NCBI GenBank assembly: GCA_903918755.1 | Contig: CAIXFN010000016.1 | Span: forward strand, 1 to 54,664 | Reading direction: 5' to 3' | From: an uncultured Pedosphaera sp. | Lineage (GTDB): Bacteria > Verrucomicrobiota > Verrucomicrobiia > Limisphaerales > Pedosphaeraceae | DNA: 54,664 bases | Notes under the pieces: generated by a model | Told to the model about the DNA's origin: nothing | Database searches by the model: none | Seen by the model: the letters and a program-made list of their open reading frames with translations, nothing else | Made by a program: the position numbers and the translations under genes | In this document: piece after piece, positions 10,087 to 19,104 of the stretch | How the letters are laid out: every line of letters begins with the position of its first letter | Numbering within the stretch: position 1 is the first letter of the stretch

Positions 10087-11181
10087 CTATTCCTCTTTTT
10101 CGTGCGGGGAGCGTTGGCGTACGGGTTCGACAGGCTCACCGACCACGTTTTCGAGGGATTCCAGGTCGGGAGGGTCCGTTTCCTTGGGGTCGAGCGGCTG
10201 GCTCAGGGCCCAGACCCGGTCCTGCTCGCAAATGCTGAGTTCTTTCCAGGGACGGGGCGGGCGGCCTTCCACGACGAAGAGCAACTCGGACTGATCCACG
10301 TTTTCGCCTTCGGCGGGATCGGGTGCGAGTGGTTCGGACGGTGGTGGGTTGGGTGGAATTGGGGGCGGCTCGCAGGCGGTGTTTTCTTCCGTGGGGAAGG
10401 GTTCGTCGGGTGACAAGCCGAAGATTCTGCGGTAGTCGGCTTCGGTGAGTTCAGGGGCGGGTTCGCCGTCCCACGGGAGATCGTGGTAGGCGGCGTATTC
10501 GCGGCGGATCAACTCGCTGGCCTGGCTGACGTGGACCATTTTGTCGAGGTCCCGCTCGTAAACGTAATCGGTCCAGAGGGCGGCGTGGAAATGGTAGTCG
10601 CGCTCTTCGTCGGTGAGGGGCGGGCCGCAGAATTGTTCCTTGATCTCGGGGCGGCGGGCGTATTTCAAGAATTGTTCCTCCAGGTCGGCGGGGAGGGTCT
10701 TTTCGAACTCGGCGCGCTGACGGGTGAGGCGGTCGCGGGTGGCATCGCCGCGCTGGAGTTGAGTCAGGGCCTCGGTGGCGGCGGTGAGGAGGGCGAACTC
10801 TTCGGCGGGATCATCCGGGGCGGGTTGATTGAGGATGCCGGCGAGTTGGACGGTAAGCCAGGCGGCGAGGTTTTCGAGGATTTGGGTGCCGGGGGTGCGG
10901 TCAAGGAGTTCGGCGGTGGTGTCGCGGAGTTGTTCGGCGGCGGCGAGTTCCTCCTGCCATTGCAGCCAATCCTGATGGCCGCCTTTTTGCCATTGGGAAA
11001 GGTTCTTGGTGGTGACGGGTTCGCCGGCGAAGTGTTCGGCGAGGACGGCTTGAACTTCGGGCAGCGGGTTGAGCCAGGCGAGGATCTCGACGATGGGGTC
11101 GCCGTCGTCGAGACGGATGCTCAGTTCATGGCGGATGCGCTGGGGCAACCGGGCGATTTTGCCGCGACGTTTGACGTCCAT
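10087..11181 (-). CDS. Putative phage-type DNA-binding protein (terminase-small-subunit / Mu Gp27-like N-terminus), function unknown
   Basis: A 364-residue protein starting at MDVKRRGKIARLPQ (complement of 11179-11181). The frame is open further upstream but there it overlaps hsdM on the other strand, so that part is discarded. The N-terminal ~80 residues (RIRHELSIRLDDGDPIVEIL, later NLSQWQKGGHQDWLQWQ) look like a helix-turn-helix segment of the type seen in Mu Gp27/DUF3486-like proteins; this is inferred from memory. The middle is alpha-helical and charged. The C-terminal third is rich in Pro and Glu. The last ~18 residues (ENVVGEPVEPVRQRS) are encoded by the dispersed repeat core of the adjacent array, so the end of the protein appears to have been created or replaced by repeat insertion. 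Confidence 0.6.
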   Translation of the reverse strand: MDVKRRGKIARLPQRIRHELSIRLDDGDPIVEILAWLNPLPEVQAVLAEHFAGEPVTTKNLSQWQKGGHQDWLQWQEELAAAEQLRDTTAELLDRTPGTQILENLAAWLTVQLAGILNQPAPDDPAEEFALLTAATEALTQLQRGDATRDRLTRQRAEFEKTLPADLEEQFLKYARRPEIKEQFCGPPLTDEERDYHFHAALWTDYVYERDLDKMVHVSQASELIRREYAAYHDLPWDGEPAPELTEADYRRIFGLSPDEPFPTEENTACEPPPIPPNPPPSEPLAPDPAEGENVDQSELLFVVEGRPPRPWKELSICEQDRVWALSQPLDPKETDPPDLESLENVVGEPVEPVRQRSPHEKEE

Positions 11182-11592
11182 GGTTCGGGTATAGCATGGG
11201 AAACGGGGAATCGTATTCCTATGGTAGGAATTTAGGGGCAGATTTTCGTGGGGAAACCACAGGGGACAATACGCCGGAGGGGAAATTTTACAAAAGGTAA
11301 CGTAAGGTAACGAAGGGGGGACGGTGAAAAGGGGCGCGGAGTAGCGGATGGGAATGCGGGCTGGCGGGGCAGCGATGGGACGACGATGAACCCGAACCCG
11401 CCCCTGACCAAACGTTGCCCATCCCGTCGAAGGCCGGAGCCTGAGCTTGTCGAAGGCTTTCTCCTTGCACCCTGCCCCTCCCCGCCTATCATCCCGGGCA
11501 GGAAACCAAAGAATAGCCATGCTGACCAAAAACCAACGGCCATCCGACCGCAGCATGGCCCATTTGCCCCCTGCCCTGAGCTGACCTGACGC
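11182..11592. other. Intergenic region between divergent genes with a short dispersed repeat
   Basis: This 411-bp gap separates the putative DNA-binding gene (leftwards) from hsdM (rightwards) and must hold both promoters. I cannot assign convincing -35/-10 boxes. At 11426-11457 it contains GTCGAAGGCC, GGAGCCTGAGC and TTGTCGAAGGC, a variant of the widespread TTCGACAAGCTCAGG-type extragenic palindrome. Otherwise I see nothing in it. Confidence 0.5.
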
Positions 11593-13050
11593 ATGTTTGA
11601 ACAAGCTTTCCGCAATATTGACGACGTGCTCCGCAAGGAGGCCGGTTGCACCACGGAACTCGATTACACCGAGCAAACGTCCTGGCTCCTCTTCCTGAAA
11701 TATCTCGACGGACTGGAGGCCGACAAGGCGGACGAAGCCCAACTCGACGGCAAGCGCTACACCTACATCCTGGAAAAACCCTACCGCTGGGAAACATGGG
11801 CCGCGCCCAAGGGCCGGGACGGCACGCTGGACCATAACGCCGCTCTCACGGGCGACGACCTGCGCGACTTCGTCAACGCCAAGCTCTTCCCCTACCTCCA
11901 GAATTTCACCCGGCGCGCCACCGGGCCGAACACCATCGAATACAAAATCGGCCAGATTTTTGCCGAGATCAAAAACAAGATTTCCAGCGGTTACAACCTC
12001 CGGGAAATCATCGACGCCATTGACGAACTGCAATTCCGCTCCCAAAAGGCCAAGCACGAGCTCAGCCACCTGTATGAGGCCAAGATCAAGAACATGGGCA
12101 ACGCCGGCCGGAACGGCGGCGAGTATTACAGCCCCCGCCCTCTGATCCGCGCCATGGTGCAAGTGGTGAATCCCAAGATCGGGGAGACCATCTACGATGG
12201 CGCGGTGGGCAGCGCCGGGTTTTTGTGCGAATCCTATGATTTCCTCCGCGCCCGCGGAAACCTGAGCGTTAAAGACCTGACCACGCTCCAGACCCGGACC
12301 TTTTACGGCAAGGAAAAGAAGTCCCTCGCCTACGTGATCGCGATCATGAACATGATCCTGCACGGCATCGAAGCGCCGAACATCCTCCACACCAACACCC
12401 TAACGGAAAACCTCGCAGACATTCAGGAAAAGGACCGTTACGACATCGTGCTGGCCAACCCGCCTTTCGGCGGGCACGAGCGCCCCGAGGTGCAGCAGAA
12501 TTTCCCCATCCGCACCGGGGAAACGGCGTTTTTGTTCCTGCAACACTTCATCAAAATCCTCCGGGCCGGCGGCCGGGCGGGCGTGATCATCAAAAACACG
12601 TTTCTGTCCAATACCGACAACGCCGCCGTGAGCCTGCGCAAGCTGCTGCTGGAAAGCTGCAACCTGCACACCGTGCTGGATTGCCCCGGCGGCACGTTCC
12701 AAGGGGCGGGCGTGAAAACCGTGGTGCTGTTCTTCGAAAAAGGTTCCCCCACCAAAAAAGTCTGGTATTACCAACTGGATCCGGGCCGCAACCTGGGCAA
12801 GACCAACCCGTTAAATGACGAGGATCTGGCGGAATTCGTTAAGTTGCAAAAAGCCGCTGCCAATTCTGCCAAATCCTGGACCGTGGATGTCCGGTCCCTG
12901 AGCGACGTCGAAGGGTTCGACCTCTCGGTCAAAAACCCGACCGGAGAAGAAGAAGTCGCCCATCGCAGTCCCAAGGCGATCATGGCGGAGATCGCCAAGC
13001 TCGATGCCGAAAGCGCCAAGGTTCTGGAGAAGATTAAGGCCCTGATATGA
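11593..13050 (+). CDS. hsdM: Type I restriction-modification system DNA methyltransferase (M subunit)
   Basis: A 485-residue N6-adenine methyltransferase subunit. The N-terminus (MFEQAFRNIDDVLRKEAG, then TSWLLFLKYLDGLEADKADE) is the HsdM N-terminal helical domain. The SAM-binding motif I is the variant DGAVGSAGFL at about residues 202-211, and the catalytic motif IV is NPPF at 289-292 (LANPPFGGHE). It methylates the recognition site together with HsdS and forms part of the restriction complex. It is the first gene of a tight operon; its stop overlaps the hsdS start by 4 bp (ATGA at 13047-13050). Length and motifs look complete. Confidence 0.96.
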   Translation: MFEQAFRNIDDVLRKEAGCTTELDYTEQTSWLLFLKYLDGLEADKADEAQLDGKRYTYILEKPYRWETWAAPKGRDGTLDHNAALTGDDLRDFVNAKLFPYLQNFTRRATGPNTIEYKIGQIFAEIKNKISSGYNLREIIDAIDELQFRSQKAKHELSHLYEAKIKNMGNAGRNGGEYYSPRPLIRAMVQVVNPKIGETIYDGAVGSAGFLCESYDFLRARGNLSVKDLTTLQTRTFYGKEKKSLAYVIAIMNMILHGIEAPNILHTNTLTENLADIQEKDRYDIVLANPPFGGHERPEVQQNFPIRTGETAFLFLQHFIKILRAGGRAGVIIKNTFLSNTDNAAVSLRKLLLESCNLHTVLDCPGGTFQGAGVKTVVLFFEKGSPTKKVWYYQLDPGRNLGKTNPLNDEDLAEFVKLQKAAANSAKSWTVDVRSLSDVEGFDLSVKNPTGEEEVAHRSPKAIMAEIAKLDAESAKVLEKIKALI

Positions 13051-14168
13051 AGTCAGGTTGGCAGAAAAATAGACTTGGAGAAGTGTCCGACATTGTAATG
13101 GGTCAAAGCCCAGATGGGTCAAGCTATAATACCACTGGAGACGGAGTACCGCTGATCAACGGACCAGTAGAATTTAGTGAAGAATCCTTCGGGCCTACAG
13201 TGCGAAGCAAATTCACTACGGAGCCCACTAAGTTTTGCAAGAAAGGCGATCTCATACTGTGCGTGCGCGGTTCGACAACTGGGAGAATGAATATCGCTGG
13301 TTTTGACGCCTGCATTGGTCGAGGTGTGGCGTCTATACGAGCACACCAATTCCAGCCTTGGATCAACCATTTTATAGCATCGCAGCGCGAGGTCATTCAC
13401 GGTAAGGGAACTGGAGCAACATTTCCCAATGTATCTGGGGAGACATTAGCGAGTCTCGAGCTATTGATGCCACCCCTCCCCGAGCAAAAGAGGATCGTCG
13501 GCATCCTTGATGAAGCGTTTGCGGGCATAGCCATCGCCAAAGCCAACGCCGAAAAGAACCTCCACAACGCCCGCGCCATTTTTGAGAGCCATCTGGAATC
13601 GGTGTTTACGCAGCGTGGGCCGGGATGGGAAGTGAAAACGTTGGAGCGTTGCTGCGAGCAGATTTTTGCAGGCGGGGACGTCCCGAAAGATCGCTTTTCG
13701 CTGGAGCGGACAGAGAAATACACCATTCCCATCTATTCAAATGGAGAAAAACGAGATGGCTTATATGGCTTCACGGACGTAGCTCGGGTGATAAAGCCAA
13801 GCATCACTGTTTCTGCCAGAGGAACCCTGGGTTTCACATTAATTAGAATCGAACCCTTTTTCCCTGTGATTCGTTTGATTGTATTAGTTCCTGACGAAAG
13901 GCTGTTAACGCTCTCGTTCCTATATTATTCAGTAATAGGAATGGATTTCGGAAATACGGGAACTTCAATACCGCAATTAACAGTACCTAATTTTAAAGAA
14001 TCTAAGGTGTGTGTGCCGGCACTTCTTGTGCAACGAGCGATTGCGGCCAAACTGGATTCGCTGCGCCAAGACACCCAAAGTCTAGAGCGAGTATATGAGC
14101 GCAAGCTTGCCGCACTAGATGCGTTAAAGAATTCCCTTCTCGACGAAGCATTCACCGGCCAACTCTAA
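13047..14168 (+). CDS. hsdS: Type I restriction-modification system specificity subunit
   Basis: A 373-residue HsdS with two target-recognition domains and two conserved spacers. TRD1 starts at WQKNRLGEVSDIVMGQSPDG and ends with MPPLPEQKRIVGILDEAFAG, followed by a coiled-coil-like helix (AKANAEKNLHNARAIFESHL). TRD2 starts at WEVKTLERCCEQIFAGG and ends with a second helical spacer (LDSLRQDTQSLERVYERKLA) and the common LLDEAFTGQL end. The two half-sites define a bipartite recognition sequence that cannot be predicted by eye. Its ATGA overlap with hsdM implies translational coupling. The TRDs look more AT-rich than hsdM, as is usual for these exchanged domains. Confidence 0.95.
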   Translation: MKSGWQKNRLGEVSDIVMGQSPDGSSYNTTGDGVPLINGPVEFSEESFGPTVRSKFTTEPTKFCKKGDLILCVRGSTTGRMNIAGFDACIGRGVASIRAHQFQPWINHFIASQREVIHGKGTGATFPNVSGETLASLELLMPPLPEQKRIVGILDEAFAGIAIAKANAEKNLHNARAIFESHLESVFTQRGPGWEVKTLERCCEQIFAGGDVPKDRFSLERTEKYTIPIYSNGEKRDGLYGFTDVARVIKPSITVSARGTLGFTLIRIEPFFPVIRLIVLVPDERLLTLSFLYYSVIGMDFGNTGTSIPQLTVPNFKESKVCVPALLVQRAIAAKLDSLRQDTQSLERVYERKLAALDALKNSLLDEAFTGQL

Positions 14169-14174
14169 ATCCCC

Positions 14175-15047
14175 ATGGCAAGCCAAAATCCCTTTTCTCT
14201 TAGAATCTTTGTTGCCAATGGCGACCCGGATGGTCTGCGACTGGTGGAAAGATCCAACTGGATTGGTAAAGGCGTCGTTTTTCCACGTCCCCTTTTTCCA
14301 TCCATACGCAATCGGTCGGAATTCCAACAAACAGGGGTTTATTTGCTACTTGGACCCCGCCAGGACCGGGACGGGGACATGCTTTACATTGGCGAAGGCG
14401 ACCCGGTACGGCCACGACTGGATGATCATCACGCCAAAAAGGATTTTTGGAACCGTGCGGTGTTCTTCGTGGCCGGCACGGGCCAACTGAACAAGGCGCA
14501 CGTGCAATATCTGGAAGCGCAACTGGTGGCTCGCGCCCATGCCGCCAAACGCATGACGTTGGAAAATGGCAACAACCCGAACGAACCCACTTTATCCGAA
14601 GCCGACCGGGCTGACATGGACGTTTTTCTCGACAATATCCTGGGGATTTTGCCGGTGCTGGGCATCCACGCCTTTGAGCTTGCACCGGCCGCAGCGGAGA
14701 AGAACAAGAGTCCGTTGCTGAAGTGCTCCGCCAAAGGAATTCATGCTTCCGGTCGTGACACGCCCCAAGGCTTCGTGGTGCTGACGGGCTCACAGAGCTC
14801 GGTCGAAGAAGTGGCATCGCTCAGACAATGGTTTCCGAACGTGATCAAAATCCGTGCGGATTTGCTCACCAGTGGTGTTTTGGTGCCGAAAGGGGATATT
14901 CGCCAATTTACCCAGGATTACACTTTTAGCTCCCCTTCCCTGGCGGCAGCGGTGGTGATGGGGCGGTCGGCCAACGGCCGGGTGGAGTGGAAAGATGCGG
15001 AGGGCCGCACTTTGAAAGAGCTTCAGGAAGCGCAAACCAAGGAGTGA
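14175..15047 (+). CDS. GIY-YIG nuclease-like protein with C-terminal DUF4357-type module, inside the type I R-M operon
   Basis: A 290-residue protein starting 6 bp after hsdS. Residues ~53-140 form a GIY-YIG-like domain: GVYLLLG at 54-60, LYIGEG at 70-75 with the following RPRL arginine, and a QYLEAQLVARA helix. The C-terminal ~110 residues run from KCSAKGIHASGRD and GFVVLTGS to SSPSLAAAVVMGRSANG and WKDAEGRTLKEL, matching the DUF4357 pattern often fused to GIY-YIG domains. It may be an accessory nuclease or DNA-binding protein of the R-M system; its substrate is unknown. The same C-terminal module recurs in the last gene of the operon (17487-18986). Confidence 0.85.
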   Translation: MASQNPFSLRIFVANGDPDGLRLVERSNWIGKGVVFPRPLFPSIRNRSEFQQTGVYLLLGPRQDRDGDMLYIGEGDPVRPRLDDHHAKKDFWNRAVFFVAGTGQLNKAHVQYLEAQLVARAHAAKRMTLENGNNPNEPTLSEADRADMDVFLDNILGILPVLGIHAFELAPAAAEKNKSPLLKCSAKGIHASGRDTPQGFVVLTGSQSSVEEVASLRQWFPNVIKIRADLLTSGVLVPKGDIRQFTQDYTFSSPSLAAAVVMGRSANGRVEWKDAEGRTLKELQEAQTKE

Positions 15048-15066
15048 CAAAAGACCCACGCATCCC

Positions 15067-17469
15067 ATGAACGAAGCCGAAACACGCGCCGAGCTGATCG
15101 ATCCCGCCTTGAAGGCGGCGGGATGGGGCGTGGTGGCGGGCAGCCGGATTCGGCGAGAGTATACGATTTCCCCGGGCCGCATCGAGGGCCAGGGCAAGCC
15201 GGGCAAGTCGCTGACGGCGGATTACGTACTGGAATTCCGCAATCAAAAGCTCGCGGTGCTGGAGGCGAAGTCGGATGAAGAAGAACTGACCGAGGGCGTG
15301 GCGCAGGCCAAGAATTACGGCGGCAAGCTGGCGGTGCGCCATGTCTATGCCAGCAATGGCATGGGTATATACGCCATGGATCTGGAGACGGGCCAGGAAG
15401 GCGAGGTAGACGCCTACCCCACTCCCGAGGAACTCTGGCGCCTGACCTTTGCCCGGCCGGACGCGTGGCGCGACCGTTTCGCCGCGGTGGCCTTCGAGGA
15501 CAAGGGCGGGTCGCATCCCGGCCGGTATTACCAGGACATCGCCGTGGAGCGCGTCATGGCGGCGATGGCGGAGGGTCGCGACCGGATCCTGCTCACGCTG
15601 GCCACGGGCACCGGGAAGACTTTCATCGCCTTCCAGATCGCGTGGAAGCTCTTCCACAGCCGATGGAATCTCAGCCGCGAACCCACGCGCCGCCCGCGCA
15701 TTTTGTTCCTAGCGGATCGCAACATTCTGGCGAATCAGGCGTATAACGCCTTTTCGGCGTTCCCGGAGGATGCGCTCGTGCGTATCAACCCCAACGACAT
15801 CCGCAAAAAGGGCAAGGTGCCCAAGAATGGGAACCTGTTTTTCACGATCTTCCAGACCTTTTTGTCGGGACCGCCCCGGGAGGGCCAGCCATCGCCCTAT
15901 TTCGGGGAATATCCGCAGGATTTCTTTGATTTCATCATCATTGACGAGTGCCATCGCGGCGGGGCGAATGACGAAAGCACCTGGCGCGGAATTTTGGAGT
16001 ATTTCGCGCCGGCGGTGCAGCTTGGCCTCACGGCCACGCCCAAGCGCAAAGATAACGTGGACACCTACGCCTATTTCGGCGAGCCGGTGTTCACCTATTC
16101 GCTCAAGGAAGGCATCAATGACGGGTTTCTCACCCCCTTTCGGGTGCGCCAGATCCAGACCACGCTGGATTATTACGTGTACACCTCTGATGACACGGTG
16201 GTGGAGGGCCAGGTGGAGGAAGGCAAGATTTATGACGAGGCGGATTTTAACCGCACCATCGAGATCCGGGAGCGGGAGCGCAAACGGGTGCAAATCTACC
16301 TGGCCGCGGTGGATCAGCGGGAAAAGGCGCTGGTCTTTTGCGCCAATCAGGCGCATGCGCTGGTGATTCGGGACCTGATCAACCAGCTCAAAACCAGCCG
16401 GGACCCGAACTATTGCCAGCGGGTCACCGCAGACGACGGGGCGCTGGGGGAGGAGCATCTGCGGGACTTTCAGGACAACGAAAAGACGATTCCCACGGTG
16501 CTGACCACGTCCCAAAAGCTGTCCACCGGGGTGGACGCCCGGAATATTCGCAACATTGTGCTGCTGCGGCCGATCAATTCCATGATCGAGTTCAAGCAGA
16601 TCATCGGGCGGGGCACGCGGCTGTATGATGGGAAGGATTATTTCACGATCTACGACTTCGTGAAGGCGCACCTGCACTTCAGCGATCCGGAGTGGGACGG
16701 TGATCCAGTAGATGAACTGCCCTGCCCCACCTGCGGCGCCCGCCCGTGTGTGTGCGCCCCCAAACTGCCGTCCCCCTGCGAGGTGTGCGGTCAGAGCCCT
16801 TGCGATTGCCCGGCGGAACCGTGCCCGGTGTGCGGCAAGCTGTCCTGCAGCTGCCAGAAAAAGCCCAAGCTCCGGGTAAAACTGGCGGACGGCAAGGAGC
16901 GCACGATCCAGTCCATGATGGTGACGACGTTCTGGCATCCGGACGGCACCCCGATGTCCGCCCAGCAATTCCTGGAATTGCTCTTCGGCAAGCTGCCGGA
17001 ATTCTTCCATAACGAGGACGAGCTCCGTGCGCTCTGGAGCGCTCCGGACACGCGCCAAAAACTCCTCGCCGGTCTGGCGGAGAGCGGCTTCGGCCCCGGT
17101 CAACTGGCGGAGATGCAAAAGATCATTGACGCCGAGAAAAGCGACCTCTTCGACGTGCTGGCGCACGTGGCCTACGCCAAGGCCCCGCTCACGCGGGAAG
17201 TCCGGGCCACCAACGCCCGGGCCTACATCAATTCGCAGTTCAACACCAAGCAGCGGGTGTTCCTGGACTTCGTCCTCCAGCATTACGTGGCCCAGGGCGT
17301 GGAAGAACTCGAAACCACCAAATTAAAGCCGCTCCTGAACCTGAAATATGACAACTCCATCGCCGACGCGATCAAAGACCTCGGCCCCGCCGCCGAAATC
17401 GGGAAGGTGTTTGCAGGATTTCAGAAATATTTGTATGCGGTGCCGGGCGCACGACTTAAAAAAACGTAA
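15067..17469 (+). CDS. hsdR: Type I restriction-modification system endonuclease/translocase (R subunit)
   Basis: An 800-residue HsdR. The N-terminal nuclease domain has a PD-(D/E)xK core: Asp52 in TADYVLEF and Glu66-Ala-Lys68 in AVLEAKS. The superfamily 2 motor follows with Walker A ATGTGKT at 179-185, a DECH box at 293-296 (IIIDECHRGG), and the TATPKR motif III. RecA domain 2 has TSQKLSTGVDARNIRNIV and a QIIGRGTRL motif VI. Unusually, residues ~553-597 hold three tandem copies of C-x2-C-x4-C-x-C (12 cysteines), probably zinc-binding knuckles, before a helical C-terminal domain. It cleaves and translocates unmodified DNA in complex with HsdM and HsdS. It starts 19 bp after the GIY-YIG gene. 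Confidence 0.95.
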   Translation: MNEAETRAELIDPALKAAGWGVVAGSRIRREYTISPGRIEGQGKPGKSLTADYVLEFRNQKLAVLEAKSDEEELTEGVAQAKNYGGKLAVRHVYASNGMGIYAMDLETGQEGEVDAYPTPEELWRLTFARPDAWRDRFAAVAFEDKGGSHPGRYYQDIAVERVMAAMAEGRDRILLTLATGTGKTFIAFQIAWKLFHSRWNLSREPTRRPRILFLADRNILANQAYNAFSAFPEDALVRINPNDIRKKGKVPKNGNLFFTIFQTFLSGPPREGQPSPYFGEYPQDFFDFIIIDECHRGGANDESTWRGILEYFAPAVQLGLTATPKRKDNVDTYAYFGEPVFTYSLKEGINDGFLTPFRVRQIQTTLDYYVYTSDDTVVEGQVEEGKIYDEADFNRTIEIRERERKRVQIYLAAVDQREKALVFCANQAHALVIRDLINQLKTSRDPNYCQRVTADDGALGEEHLRDFQDNEKTIPTVLTTSQKLSTGVDARNIRNIVLLRPINSMIEFKQIIGRGTRLYDGKDYFTIYDFVKAHLHFSDPEWDGDPVDELPCPTCGARPCVCAPKLPSPCEVCGQSPCDCPAEPCPVCGKLSCSCQKKPKLRVKLADGKERTIQSMMVTTFWHPDGTPMSAQQFLELLFGKLPEFFHNEDELRALWSAPDTRQKLLAGLAESGFGPGQLAEMQKIIDAEKSDLFDVLAHVAYAKAPLTREVRATNARAYINSQFNTKQRVFLDFVLQHYVAQGVEELETTKLKPLLNLKYDNSIADAIKDLGPAAEIGKVFAGFQKYLYAVPGARLKKT

Positions 17470-17486
17470 AAGGACCTACCTCACAT

Positions 17487-18986
17487 ATGATTAATGTAAG
17501 CCTAACAACCAAGAGAGGGGCAAGAGCAACTGGTGTTTTCTTTCCCAGCAACCCGTCGCTTGAGCAAATCACAATCAACGCTGGTAGTATTCTTACCATT
17601 GATCCCTACGCCCAAGGCATCTCGGAGTATATTCAGCAAAACTTTAATCAAGCTGCCGCCGCTCACGAAAGTGGAATTCTGACGCAAATATCAACAGATA
17701 GATATGAAGTTGTCCAAGACTTTGCTGGTCTTTCGGTATCTGCGGCAAGTGTAATTGTGACAGGAAAAGCGGGGAGCGGGTGGAAAAAGTGGAGGCTCGA
17801 TAATGGACAACTTTTGGATGTTGTTCGTTCATCAGCAAAAATCATTGCGAGTTCACAAACCTTAACGCCGCCTGCACCGAAGACACCGCCTCATGTTGCC
17901 GCAGTAGCGCCGGAACTAAAACCCTCGCCCAGCGCGAATGCATCCAAAAGACCACCGTGCTGCCAAATTCCTCCGGGACCTGCCGGCTATTTTCTTGAAA
18001 GCATTACGCAAGATGCACAGTATTTTTCCCAATATGTTGGAAATGGTCGCCCCAATGGAATTGTCCAAAGAGCGCAATATTTGACGAGTGCATTGCATCT
18101 TGAAATGAAGTTGTGGATTCCCAACGGGGAGTTGCCATCCAGATACATCCAAAATGTTGCACGGTACAATAGTTGGGAAGCAATGAGACAAAGAGATTGG
18201 ATAAATACCTTTGCCGCCAATGGTTATAATCACTTGTTTGACAATATCGATTTCCATTTTCCAACTCGCACAGCATGTGCCCTTCTCGAATATGATGAAT
18301 GGCTTCTGAAAACGATTCGCTATCTCAACGCGGAGGGTTTGCGTGCTCCGAATGCAATTTCGGCCGCTGGCGCATTGACACCGACGACTTTAGCTACGAT
18401 TGGCCACGCACAAAAGGCCTTGAATATTTATGTGAAATATCAATTCTGTTGGCAGCGCGTAGGTCCATGGATAATGGGCACTTTTAAACCTCCATATCAG
18501 GCACCTATTAATCCTAATGCATTCTTGTGCGCACTGCATGCGCCGATAGACCGCCAGCTGCTTAAGGCGTTAAGAACGTATGAAATAGGAAGCTTTTTGG
18601 ATCAGAAGGGATTGCTAAGCGGGGAGAATTTGTTGCAATCCAGCGACGGTATGGCACGCCCTTGGTCCAAGCTGATCTGCTTACGCACCTACTATGGATT
18701 TCAGCTTGTCATGCGAGCAATCGCTTTGGCTACATGGGAACCTCAGTGCGCTTGCATAAGAAATTCGATCCAAGAGTGCCGCACTTGGTTTGAGAAAACC
18801 TTTCCCGAGGGACAACAAATCGTTGGACCCGACTGGTTGGAAATTGCGTGCCAAATTCCGAGTCGCGTGATTGAGGAAACTCTAGCACAGCTTGAAGATC
18901 AGGAAAACAAGCAAGGGCATTTGTTAAGGGGCAAGCTAGATAACAAAGACGACAGGGAAACGGGCAAGGATATCCTGGACATTTAG
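17487..18986 (+). CDS. R-M operon protein: DUF4357-like N-terminal module fused to an unknown domain
   Basis: A 499-residue protein, 17 bp after hsdR and so probably the last gene of the operon. The first ~115 residues align by eye with the C-terminus of the GIY-YIG protein two genes upstream: LTTKRGARATGVFF with CSAKGIHASGRD, then GLSVSAASVIVTGKAGSGWKKW with the SSPSLAAAVVMGRSANG region, then LDNGQLLDVV with AEGRTLKEL. After a Pro/Ala linker (~135-160) comes a ~330-residue domain I do not recognise. It is mostly alpha-helical, with aromatic stretches such as YVKYQFCWQRVGPWIMG, and ends in an acidic/basic tail. Its codons are visibly more AT-rich than those of hsdR, suggesting separate acquisition. 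It could be a defence effector or accessory specificity factor; this is inference only. Confidence 0.75.
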   Translation: MINVSLTTKRGARATGVFFPSNPSLEQITINAGSILTIDPYAQGISEYIQQNFNQAAAAHESGILTQISTDRYEVVQDFAGLSVSAASVIVTGKAGSGWKKWRLDNGQLLDVVRSSAKIIASSQTLTPPAPKTPPHVAAVAPELKPSPSANASKRPPCCQIPPGPAGYFLESITQDAQYFSQYVGNGRPNGIVQRAQYLTSALHLEMKLWIPNGELPSRYIQNVARYNSWEAMRQRDWINTFAANGYNHLFDNIDFHFPTRTACALLEYDEWLLKTIRYLNAEGLRAPNAISAAGALTPTTLATIGHAQKALNIYVKYQFCWQRVGPWIMGTFKPPYQAPINPNAFLCALHAPIDRQLLKALRTYEIGSFLDQKGLLSGENLLQSSDGMARPWSKLICLRTYYGFQLVMRAIALATWEPQCACIRNSIQECRTWFEKTFPEGQQIVGPDWLEIACQIPSRVIEETLAQLEDQENKQGHLLRGKLDNKDDRETGKDILDI

Positions 18987-19104
18987 AATTCATTCTAACC
19001 GTCACGCTTGCTCCATCAGGTGGCTAATAAAGCAAAGCGTTCAGCCGCTTTTAGTGTGCAGTTCCGCTTCCCCGCAGAACCCCAAGACGCGGACCTGCCC
19101 GAGC

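Noticed and set aside
11182-12390. Upstream extension of the putative DNA-binding protein on the minus strand.
   Set aside because: It overlaps hsdM on the opposite strand over most of its length. The family-like N-terminus begins at complement 11181.
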